In this document: piece after piece, positions 1-8,146 of the stretch
Position numbering within the stretch: the first letter of the stretch is position 1
Layout of the letters: each line of letters begins with the position of its first letter
DNA from: Lentilitoribacter sp039986595
GTDB lineage: Bacteria; Pseudomonadota; Alphaproteobacteria; Rhizobiales; Rhizobiaceae
DNA: 64,000 nt
Reading direction: 5' to 3'
Assembly (NCBI GenBank): GCA_039986595.1
Contig: JBDWQJ010000010.1
Coordinates: 117,315 to 181,314 of the forward strand
Translations under genes and position numbers: made by a program
Notes under the pieces: generated by a model
What the model was told of the DNA's origin: nothing
Database searches by the model: none
What the model saw: the letters and a program-made list of their open reading frames with translations, nothing else

Positions 1-12
1 TTTGGAATTACT

Positions 13-1296
13 TTACCCTGAAATCAGGTTCGGCAATGTGAGTGATATTGCCGGCACATATGTAATCAACATAAGAGCAATGAAAATTGCGATATAGAAA
101 GGCCAAATAGTTTTAACAGCCTTTTCTATGGGCAATTTACCCACTGCACACCCGGCAAATAAACAGGTGCCAACCGGTGGTGTACACAATCCCAAACCGA
201 GATTGACGAGCATCATAATCCCAAACTGAACTGGATCCATTCCCAAGCTTGTCGCCACTGGCAGGAAGATTGGAGTACAGATCAAAATAAGAGCCGCCAT
301 ATCCATGATCATACCCAATAAAAGCAATACAGCATTGATCATCAACAAGATCATGATTGGGTTGTCTGTGATACCAGTTAGCAATTCAACGGTTTTAGTC
401 GGTACGCGATAGAATGTAAGCATATATGCAAATGCACCAGCGCAGGCGATTAAGATCATAACCATTGATGTTGTGCGGACAGAGGAAACCACAGCGATCT
501 TAAAATTTGACCATGTGATATTGCGATAAACAAGCAATGTAACGATAAAGGCATACATTGCGCCAAATGCACCAGATTCAGTCACTGTAAAAATGCCAGA
601 CAATGTTCCGCCAACAATGATGATTGCTGTCATAAGGCCTGGGATCGCACTTGCAAAGTTTAATGCAAGAATTTTCCAGCCGGGGAACTTTTCAGCGCGA
701 TAGCCACGTTTGACAGCAACGAAATAAGCTGTTGCAGCTAAACACAAGCACATCATAATACCCGGTACAACACCAGCTAAGAACAGTTTAGAGATCGAAA
801 CTGCACCACCTGTTGCGAGCGCAAAGATGATCATGTTGTGGCTTGGTGGGATGATAATCCCGGCGATAGATGATGTGACGGTGACATTGACCGCGTAATC
901 AGCATCATAGCCTTTGTCTTTCATCACTGGGATTAAAATAGAACCAAGCGCTGAGATATCTGCAATGGCAGAACCTGAAATACCGCCAAATAACATTGAT
1001 GAAAATACGTTCACGACACCCAAGCCACCGCGAACCGCGCCAACTGCTGATTGTGCAAATCGAACGAGGCGCATTGCAATGCCGCCGTGGAACATTAAGT
1101 CGCCAGCGAAAATGAAAAACGGGATCGCCATTAATGAAAAGACATTGATGCCTGAAATTATTCTTTGAAAGCCAACGAGTAGGGGAAGTCCCTCATACCA
1201 AAATGCGGCCAATGAAGCGATGCCAAGCGCAAACGCAACGGGCATTCCGATGATAACGGAAACTGCAAAAGTTCCCAGAAGTAACGCCAATCCCAT
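13..1296 (-). CDS. dctM: TRAP transporter large permease (DctM family)
   Basis: This 427-residue protein is hydrophobic throughout, with about a dozen membrane segments, as expected for the large channel-forming subunit of a tripartite ATP-independent periplasmic (TRAP) transporter. Family features visible include the N-terminal GMPVAFALG stretch, GGISGSAIADISALGSILIP near residue 105 and NLGLGLCTPPVGTCLF near residue 365. It would carry an organic acid or similar solute across the inner membrane using an ion gradient, together with the binding protein and small permease encoded just upstream. The start codon lies only 3 bases after the stop of dctQ, so the two are co-translated. The stop codon is inside the window, so the gene is complete. 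The substrate cannot be read from the permease. Confidence 0.95.
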   Translation of the reverse strand: MGLALLLGTFAVSVIIGMPVAFALGIASLAAFWYEGLPLLVGFQRIISGINVFSLMAIPFFIFAGDLMFHGGIAMRLVRFAQSAVGAVRGGLGVVNVFSSMLFGGISGSAIADISALGSILIPVMKDKGYDADYAVNVTVTSSIAGIIIPPSHNMIIFALATGGAVSISKLFLAGVVPGIMMCLCLAATAYFVAVKRGYRAEKFPGWKILALNFASAIPGLMTAIIIVGGTLSGIFTVTESGAFGAMYAFIVTLLVYRNITWSNFKIAVVSSVRTTSMVMILIACAGAFAYMLTFYRVPTKTVELLTGITDNPIMILLMINAVLLLLGMIMDMAALILICTPIFLPVATSLGMDPVQFGIMMLVNLGLGLCTPPVGTCLFAGCAVGKLPIEKAVKTIWPFYIAIFIALMLITYVPAISLTLPNLISG

Positions 1297-1299
1297 GAT

Positions 1300-1833
1300 T
1301 TATCCTTGTTCGATGCTGTCGTGGCGTTCATCCGTGTTTGTTAAAACGCGAATTATGTGGCCGAGTGAGATTAGAAAAATAAGTGCGCCGCAAATTGTAA
1401 GGGGCAGCGAACGAAGCCCTTCATTCCATTCAAGAAGAGGAATGAGTGCTCTCCATTTGAAAACCGTAAGATCAATGCCATACCAGAACATCAAGCCGCC
1501 AAATGTCATCATCAAAAAGTCAGAAACCAAGACGAATGTGAGACGTATTTTATCGGGTACAATGCTTCGAAATACAACAACTGAAAGGTGGGTGTGTTGA
1601 TGCACGCCAGCTGCTGCACCAAAGAATGCGATAACCATTACTAAAAGCAAGGAAACCTGTTCTACCCAGGTTGGCGTATCATTTAAAACATAACGTCCAA
1701 ATACAAGCCAAGCGAACAAGACGGTCATTAAAACCAAGGCTGTTCCCGCAAGGATGAAACATATCTTCGTTATGCTATCGAATGCTGCATTCATCTTTTT
1801 GATCAATGCGTTTTGCGCAATAGGTTCCGCCAT
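1300..1833 (-). CDS. dctQ: TRAP transporter small permease (DctQ family)
   Basis: A 177-residue protein with four predicted membrane segments, the standard size and topology for the small TRAP membrane subunit. The segments lie roughly at residues 22-45, 58-80, 98-120 and 142-165, and the FGAAAGVHQHTHLSV stretch near residue 72 is typical of DctQ. A strong GGGAGG ribosome site sits 7 bases before the ATG. The protein is thought to hold the large permease and the binding protein together. It is separated from dctP by a hairpin and followed after 3 bases by dctM. Confidence 0.93.
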   Translation of the reverse strand: MAEPIAQNALIKKMNAAFDSITKICFILAGTALVLMTVLFAWLVFGRYVLNDTPTWVEQVSLLLVMVIAFFGAAAGVHQHTHLSVVVFRSIVPDKIRLTFVLVSDFLMMTFGGLMFWYGIDLTVFKWRALIPLLEWNEGLRSLPLTICGALIFLISLGHIIRVLTNTDERHDSIEQG

Positions 1834-1848
1834 TTAAAAGCCTCCCAG

Positions 1849-1885
1849 AAAAAGACGCCTGACATTTATTGCTATGCCAGGCGTC
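1849..1885 (-). terminator. Hairpin with T-run between dctP and dctQ
   Basis: Read on the minus strand, an 8-bp GACGCCTG/CAGGCGTC stem with a 16-base loop is followed directly by five Ts. It lies after the dctP stop and just before the dctQ ribosome site. This has the form of an intrinsic terminator. In this position it would let most transcripts end after the binding-protein gene while some read through into the permeases, which is inference from position. Confidence 0.7.
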
Positions 1886-1908
1886 ACAGTTTTTATCTGA
1901 AACTTAGA

Positions 1909-2889
1909 CTACTCAGTCGTTTGAGCAAGTTCTACAAGTTTCTTCATATCAGGGTTTGCAGCTAGATATTCGTCATAAACTGCTGCCATTGCTTCCTGGA
2001 ATGGAGCTTTGTTAGCAATTTCGTTGACTTGGATGCCAGCAGCTTCAACGTCTTTACGCGCTTTGTCTGTATCAACAGCCCATAGCTCGCGTTGGTAAAG
2101 AGCAGCTTCTTGAGCAGCAGCTTTAACAGCTGTTTGCATATCTGCAGACAAAGCTTCAAATTTGGCAGTGTTTACACAGATGCACTCAGGAATGATCAAG
2201 TGCTCACTCAAAGAGTAGTTCTTAGTTACTTCAAAGTGACCAACGCTTTTGTATGATGGGAAGTTGTTTTCTGCCGCATCAACAACACCAGTTTTCAACG
2301 CCTGCTGAACTTCTGAGAAGGCCATTGGAGATGGGTTGCCACCCATTGCTGAAATCATAGATGTGTAAAGGTTGTTGTTCATCACGCGAACTTTAAGACC
2401 GACAACATCTGCTGGTGTGTTGATTGCTTTTTGTGCGTAGAAAGAACGAGCACCCGCATCAAACCAAGCCAAAGGCATTAGGTTTTCAGCAGCCATAGCA
2501 CTTGAAATGATTTCGCCAGCTTCACCTTCCATCACACGGAACATGTGTGGCACACTTTTAAAGATGAATGGAAGTGAAACAAGGTTAGCTTCGTTGACCA
2601 TTGGACCGATTGGACCCATGGAGAAGTTACCAACATCGATCGCACCAATACGAACTTGCTCAAGAGCATCTGGCTGCGTACCAAGTACACCACCGTGGAA
2701 TACTTCGATAGTGACTTCGCCGTTTGTTTTTTCAGCAGCTAGTTCAGCAAAACGATCCATAGCACCAGTGTTTGGGTGACCATCATTATGGATGTTCCAC
2801 GCGCGCCATTCAGCGGATGCAGCAGCACCACACAATAATGACAATGCAGTAGCGGCCCCAAGAAGAGTAGTTGATAGTTTTTTGTACAT
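1909..2889 (-). CDS. dctP: TRAP transporter substrate-binding protein (DctP family)
   Basis: A 326-residue periplasmic solute-binding protein. Residues 1-26 form a Sec signal peptide ending at AAASA, then the mature protein begins EWRAWNIHNDG. The family arginine region is visible in LKVRVMNNNLYTSMISAMG, with PSPMAFSEVQQALKTGVVDAAENN after it, the ligand-binding core of DctP proteins. It would deliver its ligand to DctQM. A GGGAGGAAATC ribosome site precedes the ATG. It is transcribed after the upstream dehydrogenase gene (53-base gap). The adjacent oxidoreductase and FCD regulator suggest a sugar acid or hydroxy acid as substrate, which is inference only. Confidence 0.95.
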   Translation of the reverse strand: MYKKLSTTLLGAATALSLLCGAAASAEWRAWNIHNDGHPNTGAMDRFAELAAEKTNGEVTIEVFHGGVLGTQPDALEQVRIGAIDVGNFSMGPIGPMVNEANLVSLPFIFKSVPHMFRVMEGEAGEIISSAMAAENLMPLAWFDAGARSFYAQKAINTPADVVGLKVRVMNNNLYTSMISAMGGNPSPMAFSEVQQALKTGVVDAAENNFPSYKSVGHFEVTKNYSLSEHLIIPECICVNTAKFEALSADMQTAVKAAAQEAALYQRELWAVDTDKARKDVEAAGIQVNEIANKAPFQEAMAAVYDEYLAANPDMKKLVELAQTTE

Positions 2890-2942
2890 GATTTCCTCCC
2901 TGTACTGTTTTAATAACTATTTTGAATTCGATAGAATTCTTA

Positions 2943-3716
2943 TTACGAAAAGAGCATGCCTCCGTTTATGTCGACATTCGTTCCGGTAATAAATGCTGCG
3001 CTGTCTGCTGCTAAAAATGCTGCTAAGTTTGCAACGTCCTCAGGCGATCCTTCGCGCTTTAATGGTGTGATGTTTGCAACATGTTTGCGAACTTCTGATT
3101 TTGTGAATGTGTTGTGGAAGTCAGTATCAATCATGCCTGGGCAGATTGAATTCACTCTGATTTCAGGTCCTAATTCTTTGGCCAATGCACGTGTGAAGGT
3201 CATTACTGCGCCTTTAGAAGCGGCATAAGCTGATGCACCTGGCCCGCCGCCATCGCGCCCAGCTTGACTTGCAAGACCGACAATAGAACCACCATTTTTC
3301 ATGTAAGGAAGCACTGCTTTTGCTGAACGCATGAATGAAGTTGAGTTTAACTCCATGACATAGTTCCAGTGTTCGATATCCATTTCCGCCAGAGTTTTGC
3401 GAGCAACAAGACCGCCTGTGACATGCACAAGGACATCGATGTTACCGGTAAAAGACTGAGCGGTTTTCTCAATGAGAGCATTTACATCATCTTGAGATGT
3501 CATATCACCCTGCAATGCTATTGCTTTTCCGCCCATTGCAACAATCTCTTCTACTGCGCTATCGGCACCCGCAGATGAGCTATGATAGTTGATGACAACA
3601 GCTGCACCGCACTGAGCTAGCTTGATCGCGCAAGCGCGCCCAATATCCCGGCCACCACCGGTTACAACAGCCACTTTACCTGTCAGATCTTGTGACCCTG
3701 CAACGTTCAAATCCAT
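2943..3716 (-). CDS. Short-chain dehydrogenase/reductase (SDR)
   Basis: A classical SDR of 257 residues with the NAD(P)-binding motif TGGGRDIG (residues 19-26), structural Asn124, catalytic Ser150 and the YAASK motif (Tyr164, Lys168). The C-terminus GTNVDINGGMLF is typical of the family. It should oxidise an alcohol or reduce a ketone on a small metabolite. The reading frame is open to an ATG at 3785, but a TTGACA -35 element and the palindrome lie immediately around that codon. The ATG at 3716 has a GGAG ribosome site 6 bases upstream, so I take 3716 as the start. It leads the TRAP operon, so it probably acts on the imported substrate. Confidence 0.9.
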   Translation of the reverse strand: MDLNVAGSQDLTGKVAVVTGGGRDIGRACAIKLAQCGAAVVINYHSSSAGADSAVEEIVAMGGKAIALQGDMTSQDDVNALIEKTAQSFTGNIDVLVHVTGGLVARKTLAEMDIEHWNYVMELNSTSFMRSAKAVLPYMKNGGSIVGLASQAGRDGGGPGASAYAASKGAVMTFTRALAKELGPEIRVNSICPGMIDTDFHNTFTKSEVRKHVANITPLKREGSPEDVANLAAFLAADSAAFITGTNVDINGGMLFS

Positions 3717-3786
3717 CTTTTTCTCCGCCCTTTGTTCAGCTGCCCAGTTGATTTCTGGGTTAATAATTGCTCGTTTCTTGCGCATA

Positions 3787-3815
3787 TTAGAAGACTAGTA
3801 TGCTAGTATTGTCAA
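3787..3815 (-). promoter_or_regulatory. Promoter of the SDR-TRAP operon with overlapping palindromic operator
   Basis: On the minus strand a TTGACA -35 box (3810-3815) is followed at 17 bases by a poor -10 box, TTCTAA (3787-3792). The spacer holds the inverted repeat ACTAG-TATG-CTAGT (3794-3807). Short palindromes of this form, centred on a TAT-like core, are usual targets of GntR/FCD regulators. The divergent gene at 3982 encodes one, so this is its likely operator and would block RNA polymerase at the operon promoter. The match is by eye only. Confidence 0.55.
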
Positions 3816-3981
3816 GCATGAATTTTTCAGCTAATGTCATTTTTACAAACAAAATCGCATTTTTATGCACAGCTCGCAGTTACTCACTTTGAGTGATTAT
3901 TCCAGTCAGGAGTACTTGCACGGCCTGCAAAATCGGGATATCCAAAACTGCGGTAAACGGGCGAAGCGAAAGAGTATATTC

Positions 3982-4662
3982 ATGCAGGAAATTGCAGAAA
4001 AATTTGAAAGACGTACAGCAACAGACATCGTATTTAGTCAATTGTATGAAGATATTACGTCGTTAAACATTTTGCCTGGTGCTAAATTATCAGAATCAGA
4101 AATTGCAAAACGGTTTGGTATTTCAAGACAACCTGTACGTGATGCTTTTAATCGTTTGGAACATTTGGATTTATTACTCATTCGCCCGCAGCGCGCGACA
4201 GAAGTGCGCGGCTTTTCCATGGAGCTGATTGGTCATGCGCGTTTTGTGCGCCTTGCTGTTGAGCTTGAAGTTATCCGACATGCGTGTTCGATTTGGGATG
4301 ATGCTAAGGCTAAGAAGCTTGATGAGAACCTACAGAAACAACATCAATGTTTAGCGGACGGGCAGGCGGATCGTTTTCATTTATTAGATTACGATTTTCA
4401 TAAATTGATTTGCGAACTTGGTGGGTGTTCATTGGCATTCACAACGATTGAAGAAAGCAAACAAAAGGTCGATCGGCTTTGTGTCTTAAGCTTAGATCGA
4501 AAAGATGAATTCGCAGTTCTGTTGGATGATCACATTCGCATTGCGGATGCGCTTAAAAACGGAACACCAGAGCAGGCTGTAGATTTTGGGCGCCGCCATT
4601 TAGGTCGTCTTGATGCAACCATTGAACAAATTCACACCAACCACACAGAGTATTTTGAATAA
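3982..4662 (+). CDS. GntR-family transcriptional regulator with FCD ligand domain
   Basis: The protein has an N-terminal winged helix-turn-helix (LSESEIAKRFGISRQPVRDA, about residues 36-55) and an all-helical FCD domain. Candidate metal or ligand ligands are the Asp and His of LDYDFHKL, the His of DDHIRIADAL and the His of GRRHLGRLD. Such regulators usually repress catabolic operons until the substrate binds. The frame is open back to an ATG at 3865, but the first 39 residues look unconserved. The ATG at 3982 gives 226 residues, normal for the family, although its ribosome site is weak. It is divergent from the SDR-TRAP operon, which it probably controls, and its stop overlaps the next start (TAATG). 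Confidence 0.88.
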   Translation: MQEIAEKFERRTATDIVFSQLYEDITSLNILPGAKLSESEIAKRFGISRQPVRDAFNRLEHLDLLLIRPQRATEVRGFSMELIGHARFVRLAVELEVIRHACSIWDDAKAKKLDENLQKQHQCLADGQADRFHLLDYDFHKLICELGGCSLAFTTIEESKQKVDRLCVLSLDRKDEFAVLLDDHIRIADALKNGTPEQAVDFGRRHLGRLDATIEQIHTNHTEYFE

Positions 4663-5177
4663 TGAGCAATAAACCACGCGTTGGCGAAAAAGTAGAAATT
4701 TTTGACATTGAAACACTGACAGATAATGGGTCAATCACAATTGGTGATGCGAAGGATCGTTGGACTATGTTGGTCGTATATCGCGGCCGCCACTGTCCTC
4801 GCTGTAAGCGTTACCTCAACAAACTCAATGATATGCTGTCTAAATGGACTGATGTTATGGACGTTGTCGTCGTATCAGCTGACACCAAGGAAAAAGCTAT
4901 TGCCGATCGCGACGAGTTTGGTTGGGATTTTGATTTGGGATATGGATTGACCGTAGATCGCATTCGCAAGCTTGGTCTTTATGTTTCTGAACCTTTGTCA
5001 GAAGCTGAAACAACAGATATGTTCTCAGAACCAGGTACTTTTGCAATTAGACCTGATGGCTCATTAATGCTTGTTGATATTTCAAATGGGCCTGCTGCGC
5101 GCCCTGATTTGGACGAATTGCTGGATGGCATGATTTTCAACATCAATAATGACCGTCCCGTGCGTGGAACAGCATAG
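4662..5177 (+). CDS. Peroxiredoxin-like (AhpC/TSA superfamily) protein
   Basis: A 171-residue thioredoxin-fold protein. The motif YRGRHCPRCKRYL (Cys45 and Cys48) is characteristic of a peroxiredoxin-like subgroup with a CxxC site, followed by VVVSADTKEKA and GYGLTVDRIRKLGLY, which match AhpC/TSA topology. It may reduce peroxides or act as a thiol oxidoreductase in the cytoplasm; no signal peptide is present. The ATG shares one base with the regulator stop codon, so the two genes are translationally coupled. Why a peroxiredoxin-like protein is coupled to this regulator is not evident. Confidence 0.85.
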   Translation: MSNKPRVGEKVEIFDIETLTDNGSITIGDAKDRWTMLVVYRGRHCPRCKRYLNKLNDMLSKWTDVMDVVVVSADTKEKAIADRDEFGWDFDLGYGLTVDRIRKLGLYVSEPLSEAETTDMFSEPGTFAIRPDGSLMLVDISNGPAARPDLDELLDGMIFNINNDRPVRGTA

Positions 5178-5210
5178 TTTAAAACGATTGATCATTTGAA
5201 TATAAATAAA

Positions 5211-5254
5211 TGCTCGTTGGTAAAGTTTACAGATCTTGCGAACGAGCATTTTTT
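5211..5254 (+). terminator. Intrinsic terminator after the GntR-peroxiredoxin operon
   Basis: An 8-bp stem TGCTCGTT (5211-5218) pairs with AACGAGCA (5241-5248) and is followed by six Ts. It lies 33 bases after the stop of the peroxiredoxin-like gene. There is no T-run on the opposite side, so it works for the plus strand only. Confidence 0.8.
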
Positions 5255-5448
5255 GATTCAACCGTTGACGCTATATTTAATTTAGCATAAATGGAGCTTG
5301 GCTTGTAGACGCCTGCTTCCCGCGGACATATTTTGTCTTGGTTAAGTTCTACACTTTGATAATTTGAATATTTCTTTCCGCTTATCGCGCGGATGGCAAT
5401 GCGGGTCCCATCTTTCTCAGCGCGTAATTGGCCCGAAAGATATCGATT

Positions 5449-6822
5449 ATGTCTCAATCCTCTTCAAACAATTTTACCCAAGGTTCATTGAGAACCATTT
5501 ATTTAAAAACGGCACTGCCCATCATTTTTGTGATGGGTATGAATGGTCTATTGTCAGTTGCAGACGCATTGTTCTTAGGTGTGTTTGTTGGTCCGCAAGC
5601 GCTTGCAGCGGTCACGCTCATGTTTCCAATATATATGTTGATTGTTGCGTTATCCACATTGGTATCTAGTGGAATGTCGAGTGTTTTGGCTCGTTATTTG
5701 GGTGCAAATGATCTCGACGGTGCACGCGGAGTGTTTGTCGGAGCTCATGGTTTAGCGATCAGCTTAGGTATTGGTTTAATCCTGTTGTTTATTGTTTTGG
5801 GCCAGCCAATGACATTAATTGCAGCTGGTGATTCTATTGAACTTGCGAAAATGGGTTTGACCTATCTTGCCATTACTGTGTTTTTCTCTCCGCTTTTGTT
5901 TGTCTTATCGGTCAATTCCGATGCATTGCGAAATGAAGGTCGGATAGGCTTCATGAGTGCAATGAGCTTATTAGTTTCCATAGCAAATATCGTATTTAAT
6001 TATATTCTTATTGCTTTGTTAGATATGGGAGTCGCAGGCTCTGCATATGGAACAGCTGCAGCTCAGGCGCTTGCATTTGTCATTATCTTTGCATTCCGCT
6101 TATTTGGGAACACACCCTTAAAACCGTCTACTATTTTACGTTTTTCCATCAAACGTTATTGGGGGGCTATATTAGCGCTTGGCGCACCACAAAGTCTTGG
6201 GTTTTTAGGTTTAGCACTTGGTTCTGTTGCAATCATTGCAGCATTACAAATGTTTGGTGGGACGGGTTATGAAAACACAATCTCAGCATATGGGATCATC
6301 ACCCGTGTCATTACATTTGCATTCTTGCCTTTATTGGGATTGTCATTTGCGATGCAAACCATCACTGGCAACAATTTTGGCGCGGAACTTTGGAGAAGAT
6401 CAGATGCGAGTTTGAAAATGGCAATCTGGCTGGCATTGATATATTGCGTTCTCGTGCAGATTATTGTGATGATGACACCAGGTCTGATTGCAAGCTGCTT
6501 TGTGGATGATCAAGTCGTGATATCAGAAGTTGCCCGCATTTTACCAATCATGACGTCTGTGTTTTTTCTCATGGGACCACTCATGATGATTGGAACGTAT
6601 TTTCAAGCGATTGGTTTGGCAACTCCTGCTGCTGTTTTAGGGCTTACGAAACCATATTTCTTTGCAATACCACTGACATTTTTATTACCGATTTGGTTGG
6701 GTGAGGTTGGTATTTGGTTTGCAGGCCCAATTGCTGAGATCATGTTATTGGGACTTACAATTGTCTTACTGATGCGAAGAGCTCATCAAACAAATCTAAA
6801 GTGGGGCGTGTATCATAACTGA
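5449..6822 (+). CDS. MATE-family multidrug efflux protein
   Basis: A 457-residue integral membrane protein with twelve predicted membrane segments in two homologous halves, as in MATE exporters. Typical stretches are PIIFVMGMNGLLSVADALFLG near the start, SALSNEG-like NSDALRNEGR in the middle of the first half and AIGLATPAAVLGLTKPYFF in the second. It probably exports cationic drugs or metabolites by Na+ or H+ antiport. An upstream ATG at 5428 is in frame, but MSQSSSNN at 5449 gives the usual short cytoplasmic N-terminus. It appears to be transcribed alone and ends at a bidirectional terminator. Confidence 0.92.
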   Translation: MSQSSSNNFTQGSLRTIYLKTALPIIFVMGMNGLLSVADALFLGVFVGPQALAAVTLMFPIYMLIVALSTLVSSGMSSVLARYLGANDLDGARGVFVGAHGLAISLGIGLILLFIVLGQPMTLIAAGDSIELAKMGLTYLAITVFFSPLLFVLSVNSDALRNEGRIGFMSAMSLLVSIANIVFNYILIALLDMGVAGSAYGTAAAQALAFVIIFAFRLFGNTPLKPSTILRFSIKRYWGAILALGAPQSLGFLGLALGSVAIIAALQMFGGTGYENTISAYGIITRVITFAFLPLLGLSFAMQTITGNNFGAELWRRSDASLKMAIWLALIYCVLVQIIVMMTPGLIASCFVDDQVVISEVARILPIMTSVFFLMGPLMMIGTYFQAIGLATPAAVLGLTKPYFFAIPLTFLLPIWLGEVGIWFAGPIAEIMLLGLTIVLLMRRAHQTNLKWGVYHN

Positions 6823-6856
6823 TCAATTATCATGAGCGATGCGTAAGTTAAATAAA

Positions 6857-6888
6857 AACGGCCCCAATTTAACTTGGAGCCGTTTTTT
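6857..6888 (+). terminator. Bidirectional terminator between convergent genes
   Basis: The stem AACGGC/GCCGTT extends through one mismatch into CCAA/TTGG, with a 6-base loop, and is followed by six Ts on the plus strand. The other side is A-rich, giving a T-rich tail on the minus strand. It can end both the MATE gene and the converging gene at 6912-7328. Confidence 0.8.
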
Positions 6889-6911
6889 AAAACATATAAT
6901 CAAAGATCAGA

Positions 6912-7328
6912 TCAAATAGCAGCAATGATATCTAAGATATCCGTTGTTGTATCTGTTTCTTCATCTGTAGTGAGAGATGTGAGAGCGTCTTCATCCTCAT
7001 CTTCTTCGTCATCTTCTATTAGAAGTTCGAGCGCGGCAGCTTCAGCTGATTCTACACCGCCAGATCCACCTTCTTTACCACCTGGAGGTGGCGGTGGTGG
7101 TGGTCTATCGTTACCACCTTGAGTTTGCCCCATCATCATTGAACTAATTGAGCCTTCAGCGCTTATAGATGTGGAACTAGGACCTCCACTCATTTCGCTA
7201 CCTTCACCATTTCTTGGCGGCGGAGGTGGTCGTTGCCCTTTTTCTTCTTCGGTGCCGTCTACGGCGTTTTCCAAACCAACCATTTGAGGCGGCTGATAGT
7301 ACACATTACTCGAGATACCTGAGATCAT
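6912..7328 (-). CDS. Proline-rich, acidic low-complexity protein of unknown function
   Basis: A 138-residue protein of strongly biased composition and no recognisable fold. Residues 34-38 and 76-82 are runs of five and seven prolines, each followed by glycine-rich segments. Residues 104-114 are an uninterrupted acidic stretch rich in Glu and Asp, and the tail is rich in Thr and Asp. The N-terminus MISGISSNVYYQ resembles that of small proteobacterial EF-hand proteins, but I see no EF-hand loop. No signal peptide or membrane segment is present, so it is likely soluble and disordered. Its length and end at a terminator support a real gene. It might bind cations through the acidic tail, which is speculation. 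Confidence 0.6.
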   Translation of the reverse strand: MISGISSNVYYQPPQMVGLENAVDGTEEEKGQRPPPPPRNGEGSEMSGGPSSTSISAEGSISSMMMGQTQGGNDRPPPPPPPGGKEGGSGGVESAEAAALELLIEDDEEDEDEDALTSLTTDEETDTTTDILDIIAAI

Positions 7329-7571
7329 ATCGATGCCCTTTGTTAAAGATTTAAATCATTTAACTAGAAGCTTAAAAGCTTCACCCCAACACCTATAGTA
7401 GTATGTCGCTATAGTTTATGATAGGTTAATTTTCACGCTGACAATTAAGGGGCTGACTTGCATATATTAAAATTACAATTATAGTTTTAGTCTCATAAGT
7501 AATTGTTATATATGCGGGAATTTTGACATAATAATTGAAGTTGTTTTGGCCTGCTGTATCGCATCTACCGT
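7329..7571. other. Intergenic region without a recognised gene
   Basis: This AT-rich stretch between two minus-strand genes holds a 67-residue minus-strand reading frame (7426-7629) that overlaps the end of the membrane-protein gene and has no recognisable composition or ribosome site. I see no RNA gene or terminator in it. Confidence 0.4.
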
Positions 7572-7940
7572 CTAAAATAGCATTATATTCGCCGCTAAGA
7601 CAAATATAACGCTTGTTATTGGACCCCATATTTTACGCTCTGCAACTGAGGGTGTTATCCAATTGAGCACACACATGATGAGATTGATTATTACTGTAAG
7701 CCATCCAGTCCATCTGGGCCAATGTGGCCAAAGACCACCCGTTGAAATGACGGAACATATCATCGCGACAAGTAAGAGAATAGAAACTGCTGCTATTATC
7801 CGTCCTTGCTTTGGCAACGCGCCATCATGCGTTCCGCCTTGAGTTATTCGTCCCCAAGGCGCGCCTAAAATTAGAGCAACTTGAAAACATATGACTCCAA
7901 GTATCAGGATTGAATAAACAATGGTTAGATTATAAGTCAT
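7572..7940 (-). CDS. Small four-helix membrane protein, function unknown
   Basis: A 122-residue protein with four predicted membrane segments, roughly residues 5-27, 48-67, 78-98 and 104-121. The first loop contains GAPWGRITQGGTHDGALPKQGR, a glycine-rich pattern I have seen in uncharacterised small membrane proteins, and the third helix is preceded by a tryptophan cluster, WPHWPRWTGW. No catalytic motif is visible. It is flanked by intergenic DNA on both sides and is probably transcribed alone. It is a conserved-hypothetical type of gene; no function is proposed. Confidence 0.7.
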   Translation of the reverse strand: MTYNLTIVYSILILGVICFQVALILGAPWGRITQGGTHDGALPKQGRIIAAVSILLLVAMICSVISTGGLWPHWPRWTGWLTVIINLIMCVLNWITPSVAERKIWGPITSVIFVLAANIMLF

Positions 7941-8146
7941 GTACTTTTAGTGCTTTTGATTTTTGATTACTCGGCGGCACCGTAACACTAGAGGTCGTCT
8001 ACGCTCAATCTATATTGCAACACTTCGGAAGCGATATTAATTGTTCGCAGTTGATCATATTCTTATGATATGATCGAGTTTAAAAAGTGGCTTTGCGATC
8101 AACACGCCTAGTCGGGTGTCCATTGGAAAGAAGTGTTGCGAGAACA

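Noticed and set aside
5227..5457. 76-codon minus-strand frame between the peroxiredoxin-like gene and the MATE gene
   Set aside because: Its start lies inside the MATE start region, its stop lies inside a plus-strand terminator, and the product has no recognisable features.
6874..7122. 82-codon plus-strand frame rich in serine and glycine
   Set aside because: It is the reverse reading of the proline-rich acidic gene; the serine and glycine runs are the complement of its acidic and proline codons.
7426..7629. 67-codon minus-strand frame
   Set aside because: It overlaps the end of the small membrane-protein gene in another frame and lacks a ribosome site.
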